Positions 33,812 through 43,500 are shown, counted from the stretch's first letter. The stretch is 64,000 nt of DNA from Caulobacterales bacterium (GCA_020638525.1 JACKIL010000011.1:1-64000); one strand, 5' to 3'. Translations and numbers: made by a program. The notes: a model not told the origin generated them from the letters alone.

Positions 33812-34837
33812 TTGAGCAACGCCTATATCAACGCGACCGCGATCGCTGACTGGCGGCAGTTCCTGAACGCCGCCGGCGATGTGGCGCGCCTGCCATCGGG
33901 CGCTCTTGTCGAAGGCCTCGATGCCGTTTCCGAGCGTGAAAGCGTCGCCCTCGGAAAGTTTGTGTCCAACCTTGAGAAACTGGCGGAAACCGCAGGCGCT
34001 CCGGGGATCTCGTGGAGCGCCGGCCAGTCTGCGCGCGCGTCCATGGACGGGCCTGTCGGCAAGGCGGTTCTGAGCGCCAGAACGCTGGGCGAAGGGTTAC
34101 TCCGCCTCTGCGAGTTCTACCATCTTTTGCAGGACTCTACCTTGCTCAAGCTTGAGGTCGACGAACAGTGGGCCGTGTTGAGCTACAAGATTCTCGATCC
34201 GGATATCTGGCCGCGCCATGAAGATGCGATGTACACGCTCGGCATCTTCTCGAAGCTCATCAAAGCGTCGGCGCCCGGCGCATGGCCTGATGCGGAGGTT
34301 AGCTTCGAGGCGGAGCTGCAGTCTGTACGCAGAGAGCTGGGCGGCGTCGTGCAGGCAAGGGTCGTCTATGGCGCCTGGGCGAACTCGATTCGCTTTCCAG
34401 CCTCTGCTCTCAACATGCCATTAGCGATCAATGCTCCGCAGTCGGACGCCTTGCTCGCCGAGATTTCTGATCGCGCCAGCGAAAAGCTTCTCTCGACGCC
34501 GCTGCGCACGCGCGTCGAACAGTCCGTCTTCGCCGCGATCGAAGAGGGGGCTGCGTGCGAAGAAATCATCGCGCGCGCTTTGGGCGTTTCAGAACGGACC
34601 TTGCGTCGCCAGCTTGCCGAAGAAGGCGCCACTTTCCGCAAGATCCTTGAGCAATGCCGCATGCGCGCGGCGGCGCATTATCTGCGGCGCACGAACGCCT
34701 TCACGCTTTCCGAGATCGCCTTCCGGATCGGCTATTCCGATCAGAGCAATTTCACGCGCGCGTTCTCGCGCTGGGCAGGCGTCGCGCCGAATGCATGGCG
34801 GCGCACGGTCGCCTCTGACGACCCCGCCTCACACTAG
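33812..34837 (+). CDS. AraC-family regulator with AraC ligand-binding (PF12625-like) domain
   Basis: 341 residues from a TTG at 33812 with GGAG eight bases upstream; no ATG nearer the start serves the full domain. The N-terminal 200 residues resemble the Arabinose_bd-type sensor of OruR-like regulators (LGEGLLRLCEFYHLLQDST, LDPDIWPRHEDAMYTLG). The C-terminal HTH pair reads IIARALGVSERTLRRQLAEEG and LSEIAFRIGYSDQSNFTRAF followed by WAGVAPNAWR. It is convergent with the MBL-fold gene of the hydrolase operon, so it is a candidate regulator of that operon, without direct proof. Confidence 0.85.
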   Translation: MSNAYINATAIADWRQFLNAAGDVARLPSGALVEGLDAVSERESVALGKFVSNLEKLAETAGAPGISWSAGQSARASMDGPVGKAVLSARTLGEGLLRLCEFYHLLQDSTLLKLEVDEQWAVLSYKILDPDIWPRHEDAMYTLGIFSKLIKASAPGAWPDAEVSFEAELQSVRRELGGVVQARVVYGAWANSIRFPASALNMPLAINAPQSDALLAEISDRASEKLLSTPLRTRVEQSVFAAIEEGAACEEIIARALGVSERTLRRQLAEEGATFRKILEQCRMRAAAHYLRRTNAFTLSEIAFRIGYSDQSNFTRAFSRWAGVAPNAWRRTVASDDPASH

Positions 34838-34854
34838 CCTCGCGTCCGTCGCCG

Positions 34855-35859
34855 TCAGGCCGCTTCAAGCTCGCGTCGCCAAGCGGCGAAAGCGACTTCG
34901 TAATATTTCGGATTGAACAGCGCCCACTCGCCGAGGCTCTCCGGGACGCTGAACGCCGCCGCGCCTTCTTCCGGTGATTTCCCCGCTTCGAACGCAGCGC
35001 GCGCGGCTTCCTCGACATGGTCGAGGAGGCGAAGGTAATTCTGCAGATCCCGCGCCTTGGCGACATAACCGTGGCCGGTGACGATGACAGTGTTCTTGTC
35101 TTTCAGCACCCGGCCAGCCGACTTTCGAAGCTTGGATGGGATCGCATCCATGTAATTGTGGAAGAGCCCCGCCCAGACGAGGTCGCCTGCAAACAGCACC
35201 GGCGCGTCGTCGACCTGGATCGCGAGGTCGCTCGGCGTGTGCCCCAGCAACGGCTCGAGCGTCAGCGATCTTCCGCCGAGGTCGAGTGAAACGGGGTTCG
35301 TTTCGTCGGTGATGATCCGTGTCGGGAGGACAGGACGAATGGCCGGTGCGCTGAAGGGTGAGCCTTCCACCGGGTTGGGGCCGGAATAGCGCTCGAAGAT
35401 GAGCTTGCGCGTCGTTTCCGTCGCGTAGATTTCGGGACCTTCCGCGCCGCGCTGAAAGCCGGCGAGCCCGCCCGTGTGATCGGCGTGGAAATGCGTGACG
35501 ATGACGTCGGTGACATCGCGGCCAGTCAGTTCCCGCGCCATCGAGGCGACCCAGGCGCCGCCCGCCGGCGTGTAGAAACCATCAATAACCGCGACCCGGT
35601 CCGCGCCGGCGACAATGCCGCCATTGCAAAGCGTCGCCATTCCTTGCGGATTGAAACTGTGGTCGTGATTGAGGGGCGTTGAGACGACCGCCCAGACATT
35701 CTCGCCGAGCTTCTCGATCCGCGCGAAAGGCTGCTCGCCGACGACTTGCCCATAGTTTTGCGCGCGCGCCGAACCCGCTGCTGCTGCGACGGAGGCGAGG
35801 CCGCCAACGCCGGCGAGAAAGGTGCGGCGGTCAATGCCCGTGGTTCTGAGATTCGCCAT
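34855..35859 (-). CDS. Tat-exported MBL-fold metallo-hydrolase
   Basis: 334 residues. Twin-arginine signal IDRRTFLAGVGGLASVAAAAGSARA implies export in folded form. The body is a metallo-beta-lactamase fold with the zinc motif HFHADHTGG (VIVTHFHADH), a later GHTPSD histidine and the FAGDLVW aspartate. Related exported proteins include SoxH-like and quinoprotein-relay hydrolases; no substrate can be assigned. Last gene of a five-gene minus-strand operon; 89 bases follow the preceding MBL gene. Confidence 0.85.
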   Translation of the reverse strand: MANLRTTGIDRRTFLAGVGGLASVAAAAGSARAQNYGQVVGEQPFARIEKLGENVWAVVSTPLNHDHSFNPQGMATLCNGGIVAGADRVAVIDGFYTPAGGAWVASMARELTGRDVTDVIVTHFHADHTGGLAGFQRGAEGPEIYATETTRKLIFERYSGPNPVEGSPFSAPAIRPVLPTRIITDETNPVSLDLGGRSLTLEPLLGHTPSDLAIQVDDAPVLFAGDLVWAGLFHNYMDAIPSKLRKSAGRVLKDKNTVIVTGHGYVAKARDLQNYLRLLDHVEEAARAAFEAGKSPEEGAAAFSVPESLGEWALFNPKYYEVAFAAWRRELEAA

Positions 35860-35948
35860 GTCGTCTTCTCCCCTCGTTTCAATGGCTCTGGCGTCGCGCA
35901 GTCGTTGAGCGATTTCAAGTCACGTTTTACGGCGTTCTTTTGGGAACG

Positions 35949-36881
35949 CTATTCCTGAACATGATTGATGATGCTGTAGAGCAGGAAGAAGTCCGCCTCG
36001 CCGTAATCGGGGTATAGCTCTTTCATTTTCGCCATCGCTTCTTCGCGCGAGGTCGCTGTCTCGGTGACATGCAGGAAATTGTCGAAATAGCCGATCATCT
36101 CGTCGAACATCGACATGTCGGTCGCGTCGCCATGGCCGGGATAGATGATCGGGTTCAGCGGGGCGTATTTGTCGCGAACGCGAACAAGTTCGTTCCGCCA
36201 GCTGATAACGCGGGCGCGATCAATGTCGTCGCCCATCCACGGGTGGATGTGATTGTAGCCGAGGTCCGAGAGGAAGAGAGCATTCAGTTCCTTGCTGTAG
36301 ACCGTCGTCATGTGCCGGCCTTCATTCGGCGCGTAATCGGTTTCGAGCGTCAGCGTGCAGCCGCCTTTTAGCTTTAGTTTGTGGGATTTCAGAATGCGGA
36401 TGCTGCTCTCATAGTCGAATCCATCCGGGTTTTCCGGTGATTTGGGTTTGAGACGCGGTTCGAGGATTGGCTCGGACTCCGTCGCGCCGCCCTGATCCAT
36501 ATAGATCGCGTAGTCCTTGATATCCTTGCGGATGTCTTCGTTTGCAACGACGACCTTGGCGTCGGGGAACGCATCCATGAGCCACGGCATGCCTGTGAAA
36601 TGGTCCGTGTGGCCATGGCTGATGAGAATATGAGTGACGGGAAGGTTCACCGACTTGATCAGCTCGATGAGCTTTTCCGCCTCGTAAGGCTTGCGCTGCG
36701 CATCGAGCACGATGATGGACCGGCCATCGCTGAAGATGAACGAGTTCACCGTCGCAAAGCCGCCTTTGTACATCGCGACCTTGAGCGCGTTCGGTCCCTC
36801 TGTTTCGCATTTTGCGTAAGCGGGAGCGGAAAGCCCCAGCAGCGCGGCTGACAGAAGGGCGCCTGCAACTTTCGTCGCCAT
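35949..36881 (-). CDS. Exported MBL-fold metallo-hydrolase
   Basis: 310 residues. Signal peptide MATKVAGALLSAALLGLSAPAYA. MBL-fold zinc motif SHGHTDHFTG, then a later LSDLGYNHIHPW and YPGHGD, the usual remaining ligands. Two cysteines (AKCETEG and KGGCTLT) may form a periplasmic disulfide. Sequence differs clearly from the neighbouring Tat-dependent MBL protein, so the two are not a recent duplication. Fourth gene of the TonB/hydrolase operon. Confidence 0.85.
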   Translation of the reverse strand: MATKVAGALLSAALLGLSAPAYAKCETEGPNALKVAMYKGGFATVNSFIFSDGRSIIVLDAQRKPYEAEKLIELIKSVNLPVTHILISHGHTDHFTGMPWLMDAFPDAKVVVANEDIRKDIKDYAIYMDQGGATESEPILEPRLKPKSPENPDGFDYESSIRILKSHKLKLKGGCTLTLETDYAPNEGRHMTTVYSKELNALFLSDLGYNHIHPWMGDDIDRARVISWRNELVRVRDKYAPLNPIIYPGHGDATDMSMFDEMIGYFDNFLHVTETATSREEAMAKMKELYPDYGEADFFLLYSIINHVQE

Positions 36882-36943
36882 GCCTTTTCCTCCGAAAATT
36901 GTGGCCCTCTTCCCACCGAAAGGCAGGAGAGGGCGCTCGTTTG

Positions 36944-38689
36944 TTACTTCTGGTCGGCGCTGTATACGAGCTCGCCATTGACATAGGTCGAGAGCACGTT
37001 CGTCTTGTGAAGGTCTGTCGCAGCGACCTCATACGGGTTCTGGTCGATGACGATGAGGTCGGCGAGATAACCCGGCTCGATCTTTCCGAGCGACTTCTCG
37101 GCGCGGATATACTTCGATGACTCTACGGTGAACAGGTCGATCGCTTCTTCAAGCGTGATGGCTTCCTGCTTGCCGAAAGAGTCCTCGCTGCCGCCCATGC
37201 GCTCGCGCGTGACGAGCGATTCGATGGCGATCCATGGATTGACGGACGGGACGACCGCCCAGTCCGAGCCCGGCACGACCAGCGAGCCGGAATCGATCAG
37301 CTCACGGATCGGCCACACGCGCTTGATGAGGTCGGGCCCGACCGCTGCGGTGATGTCGTCATTGATCGGGCTCGGCGACCAAAGATAAGGCGAGACTTCG
37401 AAGACGGCGTTGATTTCCTTGCCGCGCGGCATATCGGAAGGTTCGACGAAGGTGCAGTGTCCCACATCGTGAAGCGGTCCGTTCGGTCCGTTCGCTTTCC
37501 GCGCGGCTTCGACGGCGTCAAGCCCGGCGCGCACCGCGGCGTCACCGGCTGCGTGGAACTTCACCGAAAGGCCCATGCCGTCAAAGCGCGTCACGGCTTC
37601 ATTGAGGAGTTCCTGCGGCACGAGCAGCATGCCGTAGCGGCTCGCCTCGTCATCGCGATCCGCGACGCCGCCCACATAAGGCTCAAGCATTGCGGCGGTG
37701 TGGCTGTCGGTCGGCACTCCGTCCAGTAAAATCTTCACGCAGTCCGGCGAAACGCGCTCCCGGGCGTATTTATTGCGCGAGGCGAGAACGTCATCGAACG
37801 ACGCATCGTCCTGATGCCAGGTGATGCAAAGGCGAATACGCTGTTTGAGAACGCTTTCGTCAGACAGGTCCGCATAGGCCTGGAGTTCTTTCTCAGGTCC
37901 CGCCGCAAAGCCGAGCGAAGCTTCCGTATAGGATGTAATCCCATAAGAGAGCATCGTGTTGAAAGCGGAAGTGAGGGCGATCTTCACGTGCTCATAGCTC
38001 GGCGGCGGGGCTTTTGAACCGACGACGACAATAGCCAGCTCCCGCAGCACGCCGGTCGGCTCGCCAGCCGCAGCGCGTTCGATGATGCCGCCTTCCGGAT
38101 CGGGCGTTTGCGAAGTGACGCCGGCGATCTCAAGCGCCTTCGAATTGACCCATGCGCTGTGCCCGCTCGTGTCGCTGAGAAGAATGGGGTGCTCCGTCGT
38201 CACCGCGTCGAGCATCGCCTTGTCGGGAATGCGGCCAATAGCCGAAGCGTCCCACTGGCCGCCAATGATCCATTCGCCGGGGCCGGCGCGGTCGACGCAG
38301 GTCTTGAGGAACGCCTGAATCTCTGGAAGCGCGAGGCCCTGCTCGAAGGTGCATTCGAACTGCTTGAGGCCGGCGAAGAGCGGGTGGACGTGATTGTCGT
38401 GAAAGCCGGGCAACACCGTGTCGCCCTCAAGATCGACAACCTTCGTATCCTTGCCCTTGAATTTTTCGATATCGCCGGCTGCGCCGACCGCAACGATCTT
38501 CCCGTCATCAATCGCGACAGCTTCCGCCCAGCCGCCCGGCGTCTTGATGTCGCCATTCGTCAGAATGAGATCGGCCGAGGCGCCAGCCTCTCCGGAGACG
38601 GATGGTTCGCCTGTCTTTTCTTTCGCGCAGCCCGCCGCTGCGATGACGGCGCCAAGCGCCGCGCCCCACATCCAATTCGTCAGTCGCAT
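36944..38689 (-). CDS. Lipoprotein amidohydrolase (YtcJ-like, amidohydrolase 3 family)
   Basis: 581 residues from the ATG at 38689, which follows GAGGTG; the TTG five codons upstream lies within that ribosome-binding site and is rejected. Signal with lipobox (WGAALGAVIAAAGC) predicts outer-membrane or inner-membrane anchoring. Amidohydrolase features: GFHDNHVHPLFAG with the metal histidines, a long TIM-barrel with KFHAAGDAAVRAGLDAVEAAR and VGHCTFVEP, and GSDWAVVPSVNPW. Members hydrolyse amide or related bonds of varied small molecules; substrate unknown. Third gene of the operon, between the EthD-like gene and the MBL hydrolases. Confidence 0.88.
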   Translation of the reverse strand: MRLTNWMWGAALGAVIAAAGCAKEKTGEPSVSGEAGASADLILTNGDIKTPGGWAEAVAIDDGKIVAVGAAGDIEKFKGKDTKVVDLEGDTVLPGFHDNHVHPLFAGLKQFECTFEQGLALPEIQAFLKTCVDRAGPGEWIIGGQWDASAIGRIPDKAMLDAVTTEHPILLSDTSGHSAWVNSKALEIAGVTSQTPDPEGGIIERAAAGEPTGVLRELAIVVVGSKAPPPSYEHVKIALTSAFNTMLSYGITSYTEASLGFAAGPEKELQAYADLSDESVLKQRIRLCITWHQDDASFDDVLASRNKYARERVSPDCVKILLDGVPTDSHTAAMLEPYVGGVADRDDEASRYGMLLVPQELLNEAVTRFDGMGLSVKFHAAGDAAVRAGLDAVEAARKANGPNGPLHDVGHCTFVEPSDMPRGKEINAVFEVSPYLWSPSPINDDITAAVGPDLIKRVWPIRELIDSGSLVVPGSDWAVVPSVNPWIAIESLVTRERMGGSEDSFGKQEAITLEEAIDLFTVESSKYIRAEKSLGKIEPGYLADLIVIDQNPYEVAATDLHKTNVLSTYVNGELVYSADQK

Positions 38690-38730
38690 ATTCAGACACC
38701 TCAATGGAAAAACGCCGGCGCGCCCGGCCG

Positions 38731-39531
38731 CTATTTGGAATAGACTTCATTGAATTGCCGGTACAGCGCCGTATCGTCGCCTTCGGCAAATGAGGCCGGC
38801 AATGCGTTTGACGTCTGGAGTTCTTCAATCTTGTCGAAGACAGCGCGCGCAGACGCCGCCGAGTTCATTTCATAGACAATGAGCATGTGCGGCAGCTCTT
38901 CCGGTTTCATCGCCGTCGGCTCCATCACGCGGTAGAGCTCATAAAGTTCAAGCCGCGAGAGGCCGGGAACAGCCCCGACTTCCGGCTCGAAGCGGCGCTC
39001 GAACCATTTGACGAAGTCGGCGCGCTCCTTCTCTTTCGTACAGCACAGTATCTTCTGGACAAGCACGAAGCGATCATCGTCGGCGATGGCGCTCGATGGC
39101 GAAATGCTCTTGAGACGGTGATAGTAATTCGCCTCGGTCACTTTCAGCAGGTCCGTCGAGCGGCCGAGCGCATTCATTTTTCGCGCGGCGACGTAGAGAT
39201 CGATGATCGTCTTGTCGATGTCGCTCGTCTCTATGTCGTAGAGCGCGATGTAATTTCCTTCGGCTTGCGCGAGCTCAGGGCGACTATCGGCGGCGGCGAG
39301 CTTTGCCCGGCGCGCGCGCATGAAGCCGTCCACTTCGAGCACGTCCGGAATATCGATGTCGTCATACCAGGCGTTGAACTCGACATCCTTTGCGGGATCC
39401 GTGCTCATCGTCTTGACGGCGTAAAACCAGTGATCGCCGGGTTTCGTCTTGGCGCTGTCGCCGGCCTGCGCAGGCAGGGCGAGGAGAGAGCCAATCGCGA
39501 TGAGAGAGGTGAGAGCGCGTTTCAAGGTCAT
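38731..39531 (-). CDS. Exported two-domain EthD/dimeric alpha-beta-barrel-like protein
   Basis: 266 residues with signal peptide (LTSLIAIGSLLALPAQAG). The mature part appears to hold two copies of a dimeric alpha/beta-barrel pattern: one in VEFNAWYDDIDIPDVLEVDGFMRARRA, and one in ADFVKWFERRFEPEVGAVPGLSRLELYEL. The W-Y-D-D-I-D-I-P-D pattern is what I associate with EthD/DUF4286-like proteins. Such proteins usually act in the cytoplasm, so the export signal is unusual. Second gene of the operon after the TonB receptor. Confidence 0.65.
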   Translation of the reverse strand: MTLKRALTSLIAIGSLLALPAQAGDSAKTKPGDHWFYAVKTMSTDPAKDVEFNAWYDDIDIPDVLEVDGFMRARRAKLAAADSRPELAQAEGNYIALYDIETSDIDKTIIDLYVAARKMNALGRSTDLLKVTEANYYHRLKSISPSSAIADDDRFVLVQKILCCTKEKERADFVKWFERRFEPEVGAVPGLSRLELYELYRVMEPTAMKPEELPHMLIVYEMNSAASARAVFDKIEELQTSNALPASFAEGDDTALYRQFNEVYSK

Positions 39532-39586
39532 CTCATGTCGAATGGGAAGCGGGCTGCAGCCGAAGCTGCAGCCCGTCCAGTCAAAG

Positions 39587-41947
39587 CTAGAAGCTATAAG
39601 CGAGGCTTACGCCGTAGGTTGCGGGCATTCCGTTGATGCGCACGAAGCAGCAATTGGAGCCTGAAGCGGCGAGCCAGTACTGGTCGTTGAGGATGTTGCG
39701 GCCCCAGAGGGTTCCGGTCCATTTGCCGTCGGCGCTGGCGAGGCCGGCGCGGGCGTTGACGAGGACGTAGTCGCTGATCGGCATCTGCACCGAGCCGGCG
39801 TTGTCGCCCTTGTAGGCGACGTCGCTCGCGACGAAGAGGTTGAGCTTGTCCGTGATCGGCCAGGTCTTGGTCGCCGTCGCGTTCACCTGCCAGTTCGGCG
39901 AGTTTGCAAGCTCCGAGCCCGAGGCGTCGAAGGTGACGACCGTCGGATAGACGCTCAGAACGTCGTCGATCGCTTCGTATTCGGTGATCTTGGTGTCGAG
40001 ATAGGCGACGCCGAGATCGACGAGAAGGCCTTCGGCGACCTGCCAGTGCGCCTCGAGTTCGGCGCCGAGAACGCGCGACTTCGGCACGTTGGTCAGGCCC
40101 GAAATGTTGCCGACCGGCGTGACGGAGACCGTCGGCTCCTGCTTGTCTTCATAGTCATAGTAGAAGCCGGAGAGGTTCACCTGCATGCGCCCGTCGAAGA
40201 GCGTCGACTTCATGCCGGCCTCGTAGGAGGTGAGCGTTTCCGGCTTGATCGGCAGGAGCTGGCTGTGGGTCTGCGCGGCCGCGCCGTTGAAGCCGCCGGA
40301 TTTGAAGCCGCGCGAGACGGTCGCGTAGAGGAGGATGTCTTCGCTCGGCGCATAGTCGAGCGTCGCCTTCCACATCCAGCGATTGGTCTCGATGGTGCGG
40401 CTGAAGACGGCGAAGGTCCCGAAGTCAGCCGTGCCCGGAATTTCGTCATAGATGCCGCAGCCGCCGGCCGCGAGCGGGCCGGGGTCCGGCAGGCCGTTCA
40501 GAAGGATTGTGAACGGCGTCAGGATGTTGTTCCAGCCGAAAGCGAGCGAGCCGTCGCCCGTGTCATAGGTGCAACCCGACCATTCGCGGTCTTCGGCGGT
40601 GTAGCGCGCGCCGAGCGTCAGGCGGAACTGGGGCGCGAACTCCCACTCGATGTGAGCAAAGCCCGCGATCGATTCCGTCGTCTGGTCATAGCGCGTGGCG
40701 ATCTCGCCAATGCCGAGCGCGAGCGCGAAGAACGATTCCTGCATGCCGAGGTAATAGTCTTCGCTGATGTCGTCATAGGAATAGAAGGCGCCGGCGATCC
40801 AGTAGAGATTGGAGTCGTTATTCGACGAGAAGCGCACTTCCTGCGAGAAGACGTCGATCTCCGTGTGGTTCACGCCTTGCGCGTCGATGAAGGCGACGCC
40901 GCTCGGGTCATACGTCTCCGGATCGCGGTCGAAGCGGTCGTAGGAGGTGATCGTGGTCAGGTTGACGCCGTCGAAAATGTCCCAGTCCAGCTTGGCGGAA
41001 GCGCCTTTCGAGGTGTTGTTGCGCTGCGGGCGGAAATTGTCGCCCCAATCGGCGGCGCGGTTGTCGCCCGTCGAGAAAATGACCGGGTCCGCGACCGGCA
41101 GAGCGAGGGATGAGCCCGCGCCGATCTCAAGGCCGTCGACCGGGGTCGCGGCGATGTTGTCGGACTTGTCGCGGAAATAATGAAGATTGACGAGCAGCGA
41201 GGCGCTGTCGTTGAAGTCGACATTGATGAGGCCGCGCACGGCGTATTCCTCGCGCTCGCCGAGGGTGTCGCCGGGGCGCGAGAGGCTTTGCTGCCAGCCG
41301 TCCGCCGTCGACTGCACGGTCTTGGCCGCAAGGCGCACCTGCACATTGTCCGAGACAGGCCCGCTGACGAAGCCGGCGACATCGAGAACGCCGAAGCGGC
41401 CATATTCGAGATTGGCGCCGGCGGAGAACTCTTTCGTCGGCTTGCGGCTGACGAAGTTGATCTGGCCGGCGGTCGTATTGCGGCCATAGAGGTCGCCTTG
41501 CGGGCCTTTGAGAACTTCGACGCGCTCGACGTCGAAGAGGACGCCGCGGCTCATCACCGAATAGGGGATGTTCGATTCGTCGAAATAAAGCCCGACCGTG
41601 CTTGAGGACGTGGTCGTGTAATCGGCGAAACCGACGCCGCGGATCGTGTAGACCGGCACGCCGTTCGGCTGTGCGTCGGTCACGGTCAGGCCCGGCGTGA
41701 TGAACTCAAGATCGGTCGCGTCCTTAACGCCGTAGTTCTCAAGCTGCTGGGCCGAAAACGCGTTCACCGTGATGCCGACATCGTTGATGCCCTGCTCGCG
41801 CTTCTGCGCCGTCACCGTGATCTCATCAAGCTGCGCTAACGCAACCCCGCCCTGCAACACCCCTAAAAACGCCGTCGTTACAATTAACGAATGGCGTAAT
41901 GATGTTCGAGGCGTGCTGGAGCACGCCGGCGATAGTTGATTGGTCAT
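39587..41947 (-). CDS. TonB-dependent outer-membrane receptor
   Basis: 786 residues from the ATG at 41947, which has GGAGGGG upstream; an in-frame extension of 43 codons is not used. Signal LRHSLIVTTAFLGVLQGGVALAQ, then DEITVTAQKREQGINDVGITVNAF, plug motifs IRGVGFADY and VEVLKGPQGDLYGRNTTAG, and a barrel ending in VSLAYSF. Leads a five-gene operon with an EthD-like protein, an amidohydrolase and two MBL hydrolases, so the import of a substrate that these exported enzymes attack (or release) is the natural hypothesis. Confidence 0.92.
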   Translation of the reverse strand: MTNQLSPACSSTPRTSLRHSLIVTTAFLGVLQGGVALAQLDEITVTAQKREQGINDVGITVNAFSAQQLENYGVKDATDLEFITPGLTVTDAQPNGVPVYTIRGVGFADYTTTSSSTVGLYFDESNIPYSVMSRGVLFDVERVEVLKGPQGDLYGRNTTAGQINFVSRKPTKEFSAGANLEYGRFGVLDVAGFVSGPVSDNVQVRLAAKTVQSTADGWQQSLSRPGDTLGEREEYAVRGLINVDFNDSASLLVNLHYFRDKSDNIAATPVDGLEIGAGSSLALPVADPVIFSTGDNRAADWGDNFRPQRNNTSKGASAKLDWDIFDGVNLTTITSYDRFDRDPETYDPSGVAFIDAQGVNHTEIDVFSQEVRFSSNNDSNLYWIAGAFYSYDDISEDYYLGMQESFFALALGIGEIATRYDQTTESIAGFAHIEWEFAPQFRLTLGARYTAEDREWSGCTYDTGDGSLAFGWNNILTPFTILLNGLPDPGPLAAGGCGIYDEIPGTADFGTFAVFSRTIETNRWMWKATLDYAPSEDILLYATVSRGFKSGGFNGAAAQTHSQLLPIKPETLTSYEAGMKSTLFDGRMQVNLSGFYYDYEDKQEPTVSVTPVGNISGLTNVPKSRVLGAELEAHWQVAEGLLVDLGVAYLDTKITEYEAIDDVLSVYPTVVTFDASGSELANSPNWQVNATATKTWPITDKLNLFVASDVAYKGDNAGSVQMPISDYVLVNARAGLASADGKWTGTLWGRNILNDQYWLAASGSNCCFVRINGMPATYGVSLAYSF

Positions 41948-42193
41948 GCAATCCCCTCCAATTCGTTCTTGCTTCCGAAGACCAATCCGCCCGGCGGTGC
42001 GCGTCCGGACCGCGCGAGCGAGGAAGTGCGCGCGCGGCTTTCCGACATGCGGGTTAGGCTCGGGTCCTACCTTCAAAACCCGACCAACCTGTCGGCGAAT
42101 CCGAAAGGCGTCTTGTCATTTTCGGACGCATAGGCCTCGAAATTGGAGTTTGTAGCTGTTTAACCATGCCGCCGTGATCGATTCGCAACGCTG

Positions 42194-43444
42194 TCAGGCG
42201 CGCGCGACTGGACGGACACGGACGACTTCCCGGTCGGGCATGGCGACAGGCCCGTCTTTTCTGGGCGTGAAGGTCTGTGAGTCGCCGAGAAGGATGCTCA
42301 GCGGCCGCATGAACTCTGAGTAGTCGCATACCGTCTTGAAGATGACGAGCATGGGGATCGAAAGCACCGCGCCGATTGGTCCCCAAAGGAAAGTCCAGAA
42401 ACTGATATTGAGAATAACGGCCAGCGGATTGATCGTCAGTCGCGCGCCCATAAGGGTCGGCGTTACGAAATTCGATTCGATGAAGTTCAGAACGATGTAG
42501 ATGGACGGGGCGAGGATAACGGCGCCGAGCGTGTCATAGGTGACAAGCGAGGTCGTGCCGAGAAGCGCCGTCATCACTGTCGGGCCGAGGAATGGCACGA
42601 AATTGAGAATCGCGGCGAGCCCGCCCCAGACGGCGGGCGAGGGCATGCCGATCGCCCACATGGCGACGCCAACCGCAAGGCCGAGGCCGAGATTGATCGA
42701 GAACATCGTCGCCATATAGGCGCCGACCTTCTTTTCGATAGCGCGAAAGCTGCGCGCGCTTTGCAGCATGCCGCGCAGCGAGCAACGCGCGACAATCGCT
42801 TTCCGGCGCAGCTCCCGGCTTTGCGCAAGGAAGAAATAAGTGAGCACCGTCGAGAAGAGGAGCTGCACGGTGGTCGACCGCACGAGCGCGATTAGGGTTT
42901 CGCCCAGAGGCGACTGCGGCGGAGAAACCACTGCTTTTGCACCCTCTCCTTCAATGTCCGTAAGCTGATTGACTTGATCGGAGACTTCCTTGACCGCCGC
43001 CATGGCGTCGTGAACGCGCGCGAGCTTTCCCCGCGCACGCTCAATGACGTCCGGCAGGCGTTCGAACCACGCGACGCCCGGCTCGATCACGAGATAGAGG
43101 CTCAGAGTGAAGGCGGCGAGGCTGACCAGCACGACCAGCAGCGAGGCGAGGCTCAACGGCGCGCCGCGCCGCGTGATCCACTTTGTGAAAGGCAATAATA
43201 AAACGCTCGCCACAAAAGCTGCGGCGACAGGGATGAGAAGCGGGCGCGCAAAATAGAGAACGCTCGCAAGCGCGCCGAGCGCAAGAAACGCGCAAGAGAC
43301 AGCAATGATCTGAAGCGGCGTGTCGCCATGCGACGCGGAAAATTTTCGCGGCCGCCGGGTCGCGTCGGCCGACGCTCCCTTTTGCGGAGCGCCTTCATTC
43401 TCCTTCATTCGCACTAACGGGTTGAACACGTCATTTCCCTTCAT
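42194..43444 (-). CDS. AI-2E (PerM) family permease
   Basis: Inner-membrane protein of the AI-2E/PerM family. The frame is open far upstream; plausible starts are the ATGs at 43444 and 43408, neither with a clear ribosome-binding site. A stress-type promoter on this strand at 43484-43459 would leave about eight bases of leader for 43444 but about 44 for 43408, so 43408 may be the real start. Helices begin at TPLQIIAVSCAFLALGALASVLYF; the family core is visible in VGVAMWAIGMPSPAVWGGLAAILNFVPFLGPTV and ARLTINPLAVILNISFW. Transport substrate unknown; E. coli PerM and TqsA are examples of different reported roles. Confidence 0.85.
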   Translation of the reverse strand: MKGNDVFNPLVRMKENEGAPQKGASADATRRPRKFSASHGDTPLQIIAVSCAFLALGALASVLYFARPLLIPVAAAFVASVLLLPFTKWITRRGAPLSLASLLVVLVSLAAFTLSLYLVIEPGVAWFERLPDVIERARGKLARVHDAMAAVKEVSDQVNQLTDIEGEGAKAVVSPPQSPLGETLIALVRSTTVQLLFSTVLTYFFLAQSRELRRKAIVARCSLRGMLQSARSFRAIEKKVGAYMATMFSINLGLGLAVGVAMWAIGMPSPAVWGGLAAILNFVPFLGPTVMTALLGTTSLVTYDTLGAVILAPSIYIVLNFIESNFVTPTLMGARLTINPLAVILNISFWTFLWGPIGAVLSIPMLVIFKTVCDYSEFMRPLSILLGDSQTFTPRKDGPVAMPDREVVRVRPVARA

Positions 43445-43458
43445 TGTCGCCGAGGGAA

Positions 43459-43484
43459 AACAGGCTGGCGCCGGAGCTGGTTCC
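43459..43484 (-). promoter_or_regulatory. Candidate sigma-EcfG promoter for the PerM gene
   Basis: Minus strand: GGAAC (43484-43480), 17-base spacer, TGTT (43462-43459), followed by TTCCC. The consensus of the alphaproteobacterial general stress sigma factor is GGAAC-N16/17-CGTT. Confidence 0.45.
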
Positions 43485-43500
43485 CGCTTCAGCGCCGATG

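Noticed and set aside
40046..41113. 355-codon plus-strand frame opposite the TonB receptor
   Set aside because: Arg/Glu/Val-rich shadow frame; the minus strand gives a complete TonB-dependent receptor.
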